The translations under genes were made by a program, and so were the position numbers. 64,000 nucleotides of DNA, taken from assembly GCF_023656515.1 (NCBI RefSeq), contig NZ_JAMOFV010000006.1, positions 2,605,957 to 2,669,956 on the forward strand. Reading direction: 5' to 3'. Under the pieces are notes generated by a model. It ran no database searches and was not told the origin of the DNA. It saw nothing but the letters and a program-made list of their open reading frames with translations. This stretch comes from Clostridium swellfunianum. Its GTDB lineage: Bacteria > Bacillota > Clostridia > Clostridiales > Clostridiaceae. Positions 14,768-25,234 of the stretch are shown here, one piece after another. Numbering within the stretch: the stretch's first letter is position 1; each line of letters starts with the position of its first letter.

Positions 14768-17090
14768 TATAAATATCCGAAAACTCTACGCTTATCTTTT
14801 CAAAATTTTCCCCTTGAATGCTGTTAGTATTCACGTCCTCATATTCATCAACAATATTCACAGGTAGTTCAATTATGAACTCCGTACCTTTTCCATACTC
14901 GCTTTGAACTCTTATAGTTCCACCATGAAGCTCAACTAATGACTTAACAATAGAAAGACCAATACCGCTGCCTTCATGACTTCTAGTAAGAGATTTATCA
15001 ACTTGATGAAACCTTTCAAAAATTAAGCTTTTCTTATCTTCAGGAATACCTATGCCATCATCCTTTACAGAAATTAAAATATTGTCATTTCTATCATATA
15101 TATTTACTAATATAGTTCCTCCTGAATTAGTAAACTTAACAGCATTAGAGAGGAGGTTTAACATAATCCTATCTATTTTATCGTGATCACAGGCAATAAC
15201 TTTTTCTTCTACTTCTGTGTCAAACAATAAACTTATGCCTTTGTTTTCTATATATTCCGATACTGAAAAAGTTATATCTTCAACTACACTTACTATGTTA
15301 TGATTTTTTAACTGAAGCTCAAAGAATCCAGCATCCATCTTAGTTATATCAATTATATTACTAACTAACCTTAACAGCCTATAGCAATTTTGCTGCAAGG
15401 TATCGATATATTTCTTTATTTTATCATCCGTACCGTATAGATTTATAAGCTGTACCGCTGAAAGTATAACATTTATAGGAGTTCTAAGCTCATGGGATAT
15501 ATTAGCAAAAAACTCTGTTTTTAATTTATCATATTCTCTAGCTTCACCTAAGAGTCTCTTGTTTTCTTCTGAAGCTTTCTTTATTTGCTCTATTTTCTTT
15601 ATCTCAGTTATATCTCTAATTACAGATACCATAGCATTTTTATCCTTGTACGGAAAATAAGCTGCAGTGGCCTCAACATCTATAATACTTCCATCTGATT
15701 TTATATATTTCTCCTCAACAAAAGGTAGCGGAACCCCTTCTTGCCCTAATAATTTTTTCCTTCCCTTAACTATTTCGTGATAATCTTTATGGATGAAATC
15801 CAAAAGACTTCTCCCTATTAAGTCTTCGGGTTTATCAACTCCTAAAAGCTTTGCCGAGGCTAAGTTCGCATAATTTATTATAAATCTGCTGTGAACTATT
15901 ATGGCTGCAGGAGAGAGCGTAAGTATCTTTTTGTATCTATCTTCACTCTGTCTTAACTCCTCTTCTTTTTCAATAGCTTTAATTGCAAAGGAAATATCCT
16001 CACAAAGACTTCTAAGCAGGTCAATTTCTTCCTTTGCCATAGAAGAACATTCCTGTGAATAGAAAGCCATAATGCCAATGACTTCCGCACCGACTACAAG
16101 CGGAAATATTGCACAGGAGTTTATATTATGCCTAATAATACCTTTTCGAAATTCAACATGCTTTATTTTGTCTTGAATATCATTTAACATCATATATCCG
16201 CTAGTATTGATCATATTGCTAATCATTCCATTTTTATATAATTCACAGCTATTAAGATGTTCTGATAACAATTCTGTTTCATCTTTATTAAGTCCCCATT
16301 GGGCTGCAGGCTCAAACTCTTCAACTTCCTTATTAACAAGTCCAATCCAAGCCGCCTTAAATAAACCATCCTCAACTGCAATTCTGCAAGCTTCTTCATA
16401 TAATTCTCTGGAATTATGATTTCTTATAACCGCATGGTTTATTTTACTGAGTACTTTATAAAGCCTATTCACTCTATTAAGTTTTTCCTTAGCATCCTTT
16501 AGTCCTGTACCCTCAACGATAACCCATTCATCATTCTTTTTTACAAGCATGAACTGGTGACTTTGTATTATATCTATGACATCTGAAGCACTGCAGTTTT
16601 TTAAGCAATAGGTACATAAAGCAACTATTTTGTAGCTGTTAACTATTTTATTAAGACGATTTTCATATTCTATAAAGCTCTTCCACAGCTTTGTTTCAAT
16701 CCAACTTTCATCACCGCAAACTCTAAGACCATGGAACCCCTTCCCTATAATACTATCATGCAGCTCAACCCATTTATTTATTAGGTTTTCAGGTTTAACC
16801 TTTCCATCTTGTAAATAAAAATCTTTATAATCACCTATAGACAGTTGTCCACTTTCTAAGTATTTTCTTACATTTGGCACCTGCTTTCCTAGCGCCTCTA
16901 AAACTTCGCTTTCCTTTACACTATTAGAAGTAATCCATAAGCAGAATTCATTTCCTTCAAGCCCTGCCTTAAAGTATAAAGCTAATATATTCAATAAATC
17001 TTCCTTTGTTTCATAAAGCTGGCTAAGATGAGTTCCCCATGGCACATATCCTATAGCCTCAATACCGGAAGGTATTAGTTTTTTTCTCAT
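14763..17090 (-). CDS. soluble MEDS-GAF-PAS sensor histidine kinase
   Basis: About 775 residues with no membrane segment. An N-terminal MEDS-type sensory domain (~10-180; GYVPWGTHLSQLYETKEDLL, FCLWITSN) is followed by a linker helix and a GAF domain (~215-375). A PAS domain (~385-505) comes next. The HisKA H-box is FFANISHELRTPINVILSA, and the HATPase_c domain has N-box LLSNAVKFTNSGG, G1 DDGIGIPEDK and G2 GSGIGLSIVKSL. MEDS domains were first noted in methanogen/methylotroph sensors and are thought to sense small hydrocarbon derivatives; the ligand here is unknown. No response regulator lies nearby, so it is an orphan. The start is ATG at 17090 behind GGAGG; the frame extends 9 codons further. 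Confidence 0.9.
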   Translation of the reverse strand: MRKKLIPSGIEAIGYVPWGTHLSQLYETKEDLLNILALYFKAGLEGNEFCLWITSNSVKESEVLEALGKQVPNVRKYLESGQLSIGDYKDFYLQDGKVKPENLINKWVELHDSIIGKGFHGLRVCGDESWIETKLWKSFIEYENRLNKIVNSYKIVALCTYCLKNCSASDVIDIIQSHQFMLVKKNDEWVIVEGTGLKDAKEKLNRVNRLYKVLSKINHAVIRNHNSRELYEEACRIAVEDGLFKAAWIGLVNKEVEEFEPAAQWGLNKDETELLSEHLNSCELYKNGMISNMINTSGYMMLNDIQDKIKHVEFRKGIIRHNINSCAIFPLVVGAEVIGIMAFYSQECSSMAKEEIDLLRSLCEDISFAIKAIEKEEELRQSEDRYKKILTLSPAAIIVHSRFIINYANLASAKLLGVDKPEDLIGRSLLDFIHKDYHEIVKGRKKLLGQEGVPLPFVEEKYIKSDGSIIDVEATAAYFPYKDKNAMVSVIRDITEIKKIEQIKKASEENKRLLGEAREYDKLKTEFFANISHELRTPINVILSAVQLINLYGTDDKIKKYIDTLQQNCYRLLRLVSNIIDITKMDAGFFELQLKNHNIVSVVEDITFSVSEYIENKGISLLFDTEVEEKVIACDHDKIDRIMLNLLSNAVKFTNSGGTILVNIYDRNDNILISVKDDGIGIPEDKKSLIFERFHQVDKSLTRSHEGSGIGLSIVKSLVELHGGTIRVQSEYGKGTEFIIELPVNIVDEYEDVNTNSIQGENFEKISVEFSDIYK

Positions 17091-17181
17091 ACTGTTTCCT
17101 CCACACCTCTCCTGCACAAATCGACAGTATAACTATCAGTATACATTATTTTATCAAAATTATAAGTTTAATAAAATAATA

Positions 17182-17205
17182 GGGAGAAAATTTAAATTTT
17201 CTCCC
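17182..17205 (-). terminator. terminator overlapping thioesterase stop codon
   Basis: A perfect 24-bp palindrome whose half is GGGAGAAAATTT. It spans the TAA of the thioesterase gene and is followed on the minus strand by TATTATTTTATT. Confidence 0.8.
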
Positions 17206-17941
17206 AAATAGTTTTAAGAAGCGTTAACTCCTTACCCTCTTTATCTATAATTTTATGAATACAAGTAGTTTGATTGTCATTTACTTTTGTTTCGGTAAAT
17301 ACTGTTATAGTCTCTCCATAGGTAGTTTCTTTTTCGTATGTAACTTTTATATTTTTCAGAGTATAGTTGATTACTATCCCCATTGGTACTGTTTCTATGG
17401 CCCAAGCAATATATTTTGCATTGTTAACATGCTGGTTAGTATCTATATCACTATATCTGACATTAAACATTTTTTCACTGTTTACATTCTGGAGTTTTTC
17501 TATGTCTCCAATCTCTAGTATGCTCTCATCATCTACATCCAAGCCATAGAACTTGTATATATCCTGCCCAATTCTCGCTGGTCTTCTTCTTTCAAGATTT
17601 ATTAAGAACCAAACAGATTCAGCTTTACCTAGAAGCTCTCCTTGAGAATTGAATATTTCAAAAGCTCTATAGGCGTAAAATTTTCTCATAGAATAAGGGC
17701 AGGTTTTTATCTTAATTATGTCCCCATAAACCGGATACTTATACATATCAATATTCCATTTATAAAGCACCCAGGCAAGCTTATTTTCCTTTAGATAATC
17801 TATCCCAATACCTAGCTCCTCGGACTGCTTTGTAGCTATATCTCCTAAAAAATCTACTATGCTTGTTATCAGCGCTCTACCTCTGTTATCTACCTCGTAG
17901 TAGTGTATTTCATATTCTTTTTCATATATAAATCCAGGCAT
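17192..17941 (-). CDS. acyl-ACP thioesterase
   Basis: The 249-residue double-hotdog protein has family features EYEIHYYEVDNRGRALITSIVDFLGD at the N-terminus, LAWVLYKWNIDMYKYP, and the second hotdog beginning FNVRYSDIDTNQHVNNAKY, which carries the catalytic-loop Asp/Asn/His. It hydrolyses acyl-ACP to release fatty acids in the cytoplasm. The start ATG at 17941 follows AAGGAG. It lies 2 bp downstream of the PAP2 gene, so the two lipid-related genes form an operon. Confidence 0.88.
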   Translation of the reverse strand: MPGFIYEKEYEIHYYEVDNRGRALITSIVDFLGDIATKQSEELGIGIDYLKENKLAWVLYKWNIDMYKYPVYGDIIKIKTCPYSMRKFYAYRAFEIFNSQGELLGKAESVWFLINLERRRPARIGQDIYKFYGLDVDDESILEIGDIEKLQNVNSEKMFNVRYSDIDTNQHVNNAKYIAWAIETVPMGIVINYTLKNIKVTYEKETTYGETITVFTETKVNDNQTTCIHKIIDKEGKELTLLKTIWEKI

Positions 17942-17943
17942 GA

Positions 17944-18486
17944 TTAATTCTCCTTTCTAAAAAAACCTTTTCCTAATTTAACAGCCAATTTCCCACATAT
18001 CAACCCTAAAACTATCCCTCCAAGTATATCGGATGGATAATGAACATGAAGATATATTCTTGAAAAGGCTATAAAAGAAGCTAGTGCCAGCACCCAATAC
18101 TTATACCTTGCCTTACTGAATAAAAATGCTCCAAATACAGCAAAGGAAGAAGTAGTATGTCCTGAAGGGAATGAATACGACTTAGGCAACTTAATTATAA
18201 AATCAAAACCAAACTCGATTCCTATAGGTCTTTGCCTTGTTATAATATTTTTAAGTATTTGGTCTCCTATTATATTTCCAATAGCTAAAGCTATAAGTAC
18301 AGATATCCCAAGTCTTCTAATCTTTGTATCTTTGTTAATCATAAGAATTATTGCTAGAGCTATCCATACCTCTCCATGATTATTTATGAGTGAAAAAAAA
18401 GGCATTAATTGATCAAAAAAAGCATTCTTTATTCCTTCTGAAAAAAATCCTAAGAGATCTCTATCCAATTGCTTCAAATAACTCAT
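17944..18486 (-). CDS. PAP2-family membrane phosphatase
   Basis: A polytopic membrane protein of about 180 residues (five to six hydrophobic segments) with all three phosphatidic-acid phosphatase motifs: K-x6-RP in KNIITRQRP, PSGHTTSSF, and SRIYLHVHYPSD. It probably dephosphorylates undecaprenyl pyrophosphate or a phospholipid at the outer membrane face. Start choice is uncertain: ATG at 18486 is used here; GTG at 18501 overlaps the GGAGGGTGG ribosome binding site. Co-transcribed with the thioesterase gene. Confidence 0.88.
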   Translation of the reverse strand: MSYLKQLDRDLLGFFSEGIKNAFFDQLMPFFSLINNHGEVWIALAIILMINKDTKIRRLGISVLIALAIGNIIGDQILKNIITRQRPIGIEFGFDFIIKLPKSYSFPSGHTTSSFAVFGAFLFSKARYKYWVLALASFIAFSRIYLHVHYPSDILGGIVLGLICGKLAVKLGKGFFRKEN

Positions 18487-18568
18487 AAGTTTTCCAACCA
18501 CCCTCCAAAATCATGTACCAATGCTACTATTATACTAGCATATTGTCCATTTAACAATTAAGTATAAA

Positions 18569-18599
18569 AAAGGAATTTAGCCCAATACCAAATTCCTTT
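18569..18599 (-). terminator. terminator of the glycerol operon
   Basis: The stem AAAGGAATTT / AAATTCCTTT has an 11-nt loop and is followed on the minus strand by TTTTATAC. It lies 5 bp after the DUF1667 stop codon. Confidence 0.9.
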
Positions 18600-18604
18600 C
18601 ACTC

Positions 18605-18970
18605 TTACACCTTGGATATATTTTTTGCGGCAACAATATCCGTTCCCGTATCTAAAATATTTTCTATAATTACATCCCCAATTTTTACAGGTGCTTCCAC
18701 TACAATACCTTTCAAAACTCTAACACAATCAAATATCTTTCCCTTAGGAATATCTTTTTCAGTTTTTACTGGAAGAACTTCTTCCGATCCACCCTTTACA
18801 AATACAGTAGTAGTTAGTATTCTAGTTGGATTTGTACATTCCTTTATTCCATAAAGTTCTCCACGCTTGCAGCTATTGCCCTTCACTTCTATATTGTTTT
18901 CATCTATTATATCTATTTCTAAGCTGCATCCTAAAGGGCAATTTATACATATCAATTCTCTCTTTTCCAT
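18605..18970 (-). CDS. DUF1667 protein of the glycerol-3-phosphate dehydrogenase cluster
   Basis: The 121-residue protein has conserved cysteines near the N-terminus (CINCPLGCSLEI, SCKRGELYG) that could bind an Fe-S cluster, followed by a beta-rich domain. DUF1667 genes typically follow GlpA-like and FAD/NAD oxidoreductase genes in clostridia, as here. It is therefore probably a small electron-transfer subunit of that complex. Last gene of the operon. Confidence 0.85.
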   Translation of the reverse strand: MEKRELICINCPLGCSLEIDIIDENNIEVKGNSCKRGELYGIKECTNPTRILTTTVFVKGGSEEVLPVKTEKDIPKGKIFDCVRVLKGIVVEAPVKIGDVIIENILDTGTDIVAAKNISKV

Positions 18971-19045
18971 AACCTACTCTCCTTTCAATCAAGCTGGGGC
19001 AGTTTAAGACTATTCGCAAGCTGCCCGTTAGAACCATTTACACCT

Positions 19046-20305
19046 TTAGACCTCCACCTTGATAATTATTTTCTTGCACTCAGGATGCCCATTAAACATA
19101 TCCTTTTTTAGCTTTACTATCTCCATTTCTCCAGGAGCTAGAACTTTTTTCTTAATATGCATTTCTCTTGTATCATCGAAATAAACAGATATATAGCTGT
19201 TGTTAAATACTGTTTTGACTCTAAATTTAATATCAATACTCTCTTCAATATTTGAGGGGCTAATATATTTAGGAACAACATAGCTTATACCATTACCTGT
19301 TATAACTTCAACAACATACCCTTCCTGATTCTTCTGTCCTTTTATAAATCTAGCCGCATTTTCTCCAGCTGTATAGCTTTCTAAGGTTACGTAATCAACT
19401 AAATCGTGTACATGAAGAACATTACCGCAGGCAAATACGCCTTCTATATTTGTCTGCATGCTTTCATTTACTTCTGGCCCGTTAGTGGTATTGCTTAAAG
19501 CCACTCCTGCTTTCTTTGAAAGCTCATTCTCAGGCACAAGACCTACAGAAAGTAGAAGTGTATCACAAGGTATATATTCTTCGGTTCCTTTTACAGGATT
19601 GCGATTTGAATCCACCTTTGCTATGGTTACTCCTTCAACTCTATCTTTTCCCTTAATGTCAATAACAGTATGACTAAGCTTAAGAGGTATATCATAGTCA
19701 TGAAGGCACTGAACGATGTTTCTTTTAAGTCCGCTTGAATAAGGCATAAGTTCAACTACAGCTTTAACCTTACAGCCTTCAAGAGTCATTCTTCTAGCCA
19801 TTATAAGTCCTATATCTCCTGAACCAAGTATCACTATTTCCCTGCCCGGAAGCTGGCCCTTAACATTTACAAACTTCTGAGCAGTTCCAGCTGAGTATAT
19901 TCCCGAGCAGCGACTTCCTGGTATGTTTATTGCCCCTCTTGGCCTTTCTCTGCAACCCATGGCCAATATTACAGCCTTAGCCTTTATCTCAGTTATTCCG
20001 TCTATATCATTAACAACAGTCACTACTTTATCCTTGTTTAAATCTAAAACCATTGTATTTAATTTATAGGGTATATTAAGCTCCATTGCCTTATCAATGA
20101 ATCTTTGGGCATATTCAGGCCCAGTTAGCTCCTCCTTGAAGGTATGAAGTCCAAAACCATTATGAATACACTGGTTTAAAATCCCCCCTAGCTGATTTTC
20201 TCTTTCAAGTATTAGTATGTCTTCAGCGCCATTTTCCTTAGCAGCAATAGCAGCTGCCAATCCAGCAGGACCTCCGCCAATTATCACAATATCATACTCT
20301 TGCAT
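19046..20305 (-). CDS. FAD/NAD(P)-dependent oxidoreductase, glycerol-3-P dehydrogenase partner
   Basis: The 419-residue two-dinucleotide-fold flavoprotein has FAD motif IVIIGGGPAGLAAAIAA, second Rossmann motif REIVILGSGDIGLIMARR and FAD contact TNIEGVFACGNVLHVHDLVD. Conserved ERENQLGGILNQCIHNGFG is typical of the clostridial subunit found between GlpA-like and DUF1667 proteins. It probably passes electrons from glycerol-3-phosphate oxidation to NAD(P)+ or another carrier. The start is ATG at 20305 with AAGGGGGG upstream. The gene follows the GlpA-like gene by 23 bp. Confidence 0.88.
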   Translation of the reverse strand: MQEYDIVIIGGGPAGLAAAIAAKENGAEDILILERENQLGGILNQCIHNGFGLHTFKEELTGPEYAQRFIDKAMELNIPYKLNTMVLDLNKDKVVTVVNDIDGITEIKAKAVILAMGCRERPRGAINIPGSRCSGIYSAGTAQKFVNVKGQLPGREIVILGSGDIGLIMARRMTLEGCKVKAVVELMPYSSGLKRNIVQCLHDYDIPLKLSHTVIDIKGKDRVEGVTIAKVDSNRNPVKGTEEYIPCDTLLLSVGLVPENELSKKAGVALSNTTNGPEVNESMQTNIEGVFACGNVLHVHDLVDYVTLESYTAGENAARFIKGQKNQEGYVVEVITGNGISYVVPKYISPSNIEESIDIKFRVKTVFNNSYISVYFDDTREMHIKKKVLAPGEMEIVKLKKDMFNGHPECKKIIIKVEV

Positions 20306-20328
20306 TATATAATCCCCCTTAATTTTCC

Positions 20329-21768
20329 TTACTTAATGCTGTCCTTATTCTTTCCAACTAAGAGCTTAGAATTGCCGCCAAACTTAGTAATCTCTGTTGG
20401 GTCAACCTCAAATTCTCTTGATAAAATGTCCAAAACTCTTGCAGAACAAAAGCCCGCCTGACATCTTCCCATACCCGCTCTTGTTCTTCTCTTTACTCCA
20501 TCTAGTGTGGTTGCTCCAAGTGGTCTTCTTATTGAATCCAGTATCTCACCTTCTGTTACAACCTCACACCTGCAAACAATTCTTCCATATTCAGGCCTAG
20601 CCTTTATAAGTTCGTTTCTTACTTCATTGCTTAACTCTCTAAATTTGGGGATTCCTTTTCTGATAGGATTGAAGCTTTCATTTTTATTTGGACTAAGCTT
20701 ATCTATCACTATCTGAGCTACCATTTCAGCTATAGCTGGAGCACTTGATAGTCCAGGCGATTCGATGCCTGCCGCATTTATAAAATTCTCTGCCTCCTTA
20801 GCTTCTCCAATAATAAAATCATCTGCTAAGCTGTGAGCTCGAAGCCCTGAAAATGAAGTTATTACTTTGTTTAGCGGAAGGTTCTTAACGCTTAGCTTAC
20901 CCTTTTGAACTATCTCCTCCAAGCCTTCTCTTGAGGTTACTAAATCTTCTTTTTCTTCAACATCAACAGCGTTTGGTCCTAAAAGAAGATTTCCATCTAC
21001 AGTAGGGGTAACAAGAACCCCCTTACCCATTGAAGTCGGAAGCTGAAATATAGTTCTTGAAATCAAATTTCCAACCTCTTTATCAAATAGGCAGTATTCT
21101 CCTTTTCTTGGTATAATACTTAACTTTTCGCTGCTTATCATATTGTTAAGCTCATCTGCAAAAACTCCTGCGGCATTTATTACAACTCTTGCTTCAAGAT
21201 GTCCATCATTTGTATCAACTATATAACTATTTAATTTCTTTTCAATATTTAAGATTGGTGCATTAAATTTAAATTCAACTCCATTAGCATGTGCGTTTTC
21301 GGCCAAGGCAATAGTCATCTCATATGGACAAGTAATGCCGCTGGTGGGAGCGTAAAGAGCTCCTACTGCCTGATCTGATATATTGGGCTCCAGTTCCTTA
21401 ATTTCTTCTTTACTTAATATTTTCAAATCAGAAACCCCATTTATTTCACCCTGGCTTTTCAGATCCTCAAGCTTATACAAATCGCCCTCATCAAAACATA
21501 AAACGAGCGCCCCAATTCTTTTAAAAGGAAACTCAAGCTCCTGTGAAAGCTTATCAAACATAGCATTGCCCTTAGCATTTAGTTTTCCTTTTAAAGAGTT
21601 TGTCTTGGCATCAAAACCAGCATGTACGATAGCGCTGTTTGCCTTTGTTGTTCCTGCTGCAACATCTGACTCTTTTTCAACAACACAAATATTTAATTCA
21701 AATTTAGATAATTCCCTTGCTATGGAACAACCTATAACTCCTGCACCAACTATTAAAACATCATACAT
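20329..21768 (-). CDS. glpA: GlpA-like glycerol-3-phosphate dehydrogenase with BFD-like domain
   Basis: The 479-residue DAO-family flavoprotein has N-terminal FAD motif VLIVGAGVIGCSIARELS, substrate-domain features (VINAAGVFADELN, IIPRKGEYCLFD) and a C-terminal BFD-like [2Fe-2S] domain. The BFD cysteines lie in IVCRCEVVTEGEI and GMGRCQAGFC. It oxidises glycerol-3-phosphate to DHAP. The start ATG at 21768 lies directly after GGGAGGATTAGGGG. A strong hairpin between glpK and this gene (21861-21896) suggests antitermination control by GlpP. Confidence 0.88.
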   Translation of the reverse strand: MYDVLIVGAGVIGCSIARELSKFELNICVVEKESDVAAGTTKANSAIVHAGFDAKTNSLKGKLNAKGNAMFDKLSQELEFPFKRIGALVLCFDEGDLYKLEDLKSQGEINGVSDLKILSKEEIKELEPNISDQAVGALYAPTSGITCPYEMTIALAENAHANGVEFKFNAPILNIEKKLNSYIVDTNDGHLEARVVINAAGVFADELNNMISSEKLSIIPRKGEYCLFDKEVGNLISRTIFQLPTSMGKGVLVTPTVDGNLLLGPNAVDVEEKEDLVTSREGLEEIVQKGKLSVKNLPLNKVITSFSGLRAHSLADDFIIGEAKEAENFINAAGIESPGLSSAPAIAEMVAQIVIDKLSPNKNESFNPIRKGIPKFRELSNEVRNELIKARPEYGRIVCRCEVVTEGEILDSIRRPLGATTLDGVKRRTRAGMGRCQAGFCSARVLDILSREFEVDPTEITKFGGNSKLLVGKNKDSIK

Positions 21769-21860
21769 CCCCTAATCCTCCCTTTGTATTTACTTCTACT
21801 AAAATTTTCCTTCAAAATCATTTTATCAATTTAACTTGATAAAATTTTTCAACAAAAAAA

Positions 21861-21896
21861 GAGCCAATATATAAGGTTTCCCTTAGATATTGGCTC
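21861..21896 (-). terminator. intra-operon terminator/attenuator between glpK and glpA
   Basis: The 16-bp stem GAGCCAATATCTAAGG / CCTTATATATTGGCTC (minus strand, one mismatch) has a 4-nt loop and is followed by TTTTTTTG. It lies 93 bp upstream of the glpA start. Its position in a glpP-encoding operon makes it a candidate GlpP antitermination target. Confidence 0.85.
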
Positions 21897-21951
21897 TCGT
21901 TCTCTCGCCTATCTATATTATATCACTTAATCTTGGTAATTTCAAGAACCT

Positions 21952-23448
<1,497 letters not shown>

Positions 23449-23500
23449 TTAACCCTTCCCCCTATATATTTGTAAACAATTACATAAAACACTTTTAAAA

Positions 23501-24064
23501 CTACATATCCCATAGCTCAGAAGCACTTGTAGAAACTGCAATAGCTCCACTTGATAAAGCCTCCATAGCATCCTTTTTCTCAGTTATTAAACCACCTGCT
23601 ATTACCGGGACATGTACCTTGCTCTGAAGCCTATGGATTATCTTATTAGCTATTCCAGGCATCACTTCAACCGCATCTGGAGCAGCATCTTTTATATTTT
23701 TGGCACCAGTCTCTAGAGAGAGAGAATCTATAATAAAAATTCTCTGTATAGTGCTTAAACCAAGCTGCTTTGCATATTTCACATTGGTTGCTTTTGTAGT
23801 TATAATTCCGTGTGGCTCTATATATTTTTTTATAAATTCAAGCCCTGCAAAATCTCCCTTTAACCCCTCCAACATATCTATATGTATAAACACGAGCTTA
23901 TTGGAAGCTTTCAATTTTTCGCATATCCCCTTTATAGTTATAACATTACCGTATAAAACAAACACTACCTCAGCATTACTATTAGTAACCTTATTTAGAT
24001 CAACATCGTTTCTCAAGGCTGCTATTATAGGATTTTCTATGAGAACTTCTTCTAAGTTGTACAT
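23501..24064 (-). CDS. glpP: glycerol uptake operon antiterminator GlpP
   Basis: A 187-residue TIM-barrel-like regulator with family features NPIIAALRNDVDL, LVFIHIDMLEGLKGD, IITTKATNVKYAKQLGL, QRIFIIDSLSLETG, DAVEVMPGI and VIAGGLITEKKDAMEAL. In Bacillus, GlpP binds glycerol-3-phosphate and prevents termination in glp leader mRNAs. The start is ATG at 24064 behind TTAGGAG; the frame extends 13 codons upstream without a ribosome binding site. First gene of the operon. Confidence 0.92.
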   Translation of the reverse strand: MYNLEEVLIENPIIAALRNDVDLNKVTNSNAEVVFVLYGNVITIKGICEKLKASNKLVFIHIDMLEGLKGDFAGLEFIKKYIEPHGIITTKATNVKYAKQLGLSTIQRIFIIDSLSLETGAKNIKDAAPDAVEVMPGIANKIIHRLQSKVHVPVIAGGLITEKKDAMEALSSGAIAVSTSASELWDM

Positions 24065-24296
24065 TCGCTTACTCCTAACAAAATATATCTTTAAACCATA
24101 CATCTTATCTTATATTAAACTAAATAAAAAAATATAATATAATAACTGTTAGTTCAATTATATCACAACATATCCCTCAGCAAGTAGTTATTAAAACTTT
24201 TACTTATCATCAAAATAGCATTACCTAGTACCTTGCATTATTTAATACCAAACGTTATACTATATATATACAAAAATAACCAAAAGGACTGGTGCT

Positions 24297-24626
24297 ATGA
24301 ATACTCAACTAAAAAAAGGCATACTAGAGCTTTGTGTTCTTGCTGTACTTGATAAAAAGGATTGCTATGGTTATGAGTTAGTAAATGAAATATCTAAAAA
24401 TGTGGAAATTTCAGAAGGAACCATATATCCAATACTCAGAAGATTGAATCAAGAAGGTTACTTTCTAACTTATCTTCAAGAATCTCAGGAAGGGCCACCG
24501 AGAAAATACTACAAATTAACTGATTTTGGAAAGTCAATAAAGGATGAGTTACTTAAGGAATGGACCGAGCTAGTAGATGGCGTTAATAATATAATAATTG
24601 AAGGAGGCGCTGCATTAAATGAATAA
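24297..24626 (+). CDS. PadR-family transcriptional regulator
   Basis: The 109-residue winged-helix protein has [31 protein letters not shown], the recognition helix [17 protein letters not shown] and the wing [14 protein letters not shown]. PadR genes commonly precede HAAS/DUF1700 and DUF4097 genes, as here, and repress their own operon. It overlaps the next gene by 8 bp. The ribosome binding site (GGACTGGTG) is weak. Confidence 0.92.
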   Translation: MNTQLKKGILELCVLAVLDKKDCYGYELVNEISKNVEISEGTIYPILRRLNQEGYFLTYLQESQEGPPRKYYKLTDFGKSIKDELLKEWTELVDGVNNIIIEGGAALNE

Positions 24627-25233
24627 AGACGAATTTCTTAAATCCCTCGACGAGGCGCTCACAGGATTCACATGGCAAGAGAAAAAAGACATAATTTATG
24701 ATTATGAAGAACATTTTAGAATAGGACTCCAAAATGGCAAGTCAGATGAAGGGCTTATTGAAGAACTTGGTGATCCTAAAAGTATTGCAAGTCAATATAG
24801 AGAGAATTTAAATGTTGATAATACAATGCAAAAGGGTATAAATCATAACACAGCAAAGGTTAGCAAACTTGATAATACATCAATATCCGGCATAGCAGCC
24901 ATTAGTCTTCTAATATTTAATCTGATATTTATATTAGCGCCTTTTCTAGGCCTTGCAAGCGCTATAATCGGACTTTTCGCAGGTGCTATAGGAGCTTTCT
25001 TCGGCGGTATAGCATTGATTTTTGGAACAGTTTTTGAAAACTTTATAAATGATGTATCCGGGCTTTTAGTCACTGTATCTCCTATTGCTTCAATATTATT
25101 TGGTGTCGGAACGACAGCTTTTGGTGTTTTATTTTTTATAGGTGATTGTTATATAGCAAAGTATTTTATAAAAGGTACAGTGAAATATATTAATTGGAAT
25201 CTGAGAATTATAAAGAAACAAGGAGATATTTAA
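24619..25233 (+). CDS. HAAS/DUF1700 membrane protein
   Basis: The N-terminal ~70 residues form the HAAS domain ([54 protein letters not shown]). Four hydrophobic, Gly/Ala-rich membrane segments follow at ~93-190. HAAS proteins are partners of PadR regulators and are thought to signal membrane state. It is translationally coupled to the PadR gene and followed 1 bp later by the DUF4097 gene. Confidence 0.88.
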   Translation: MNKDEFLKSLDEALTGFTWQEKKDIIYDYEEHFRIGLQNGKSDEGLIEELGDPKSIASQYRENLNVDNTMQKGINHNTAKVSKLDNTSISGIAAISLLIFNLIFILAPFLGLASAIIGLFAGAIGAFFGGIALIFGTVFENFINDVSGLLVTVSPIASILFGVGTTAFGVLFFIGDCYIAKYFIKGTVKYINWNLRIIKKQGDI

Positions 25234-25234
25234 C

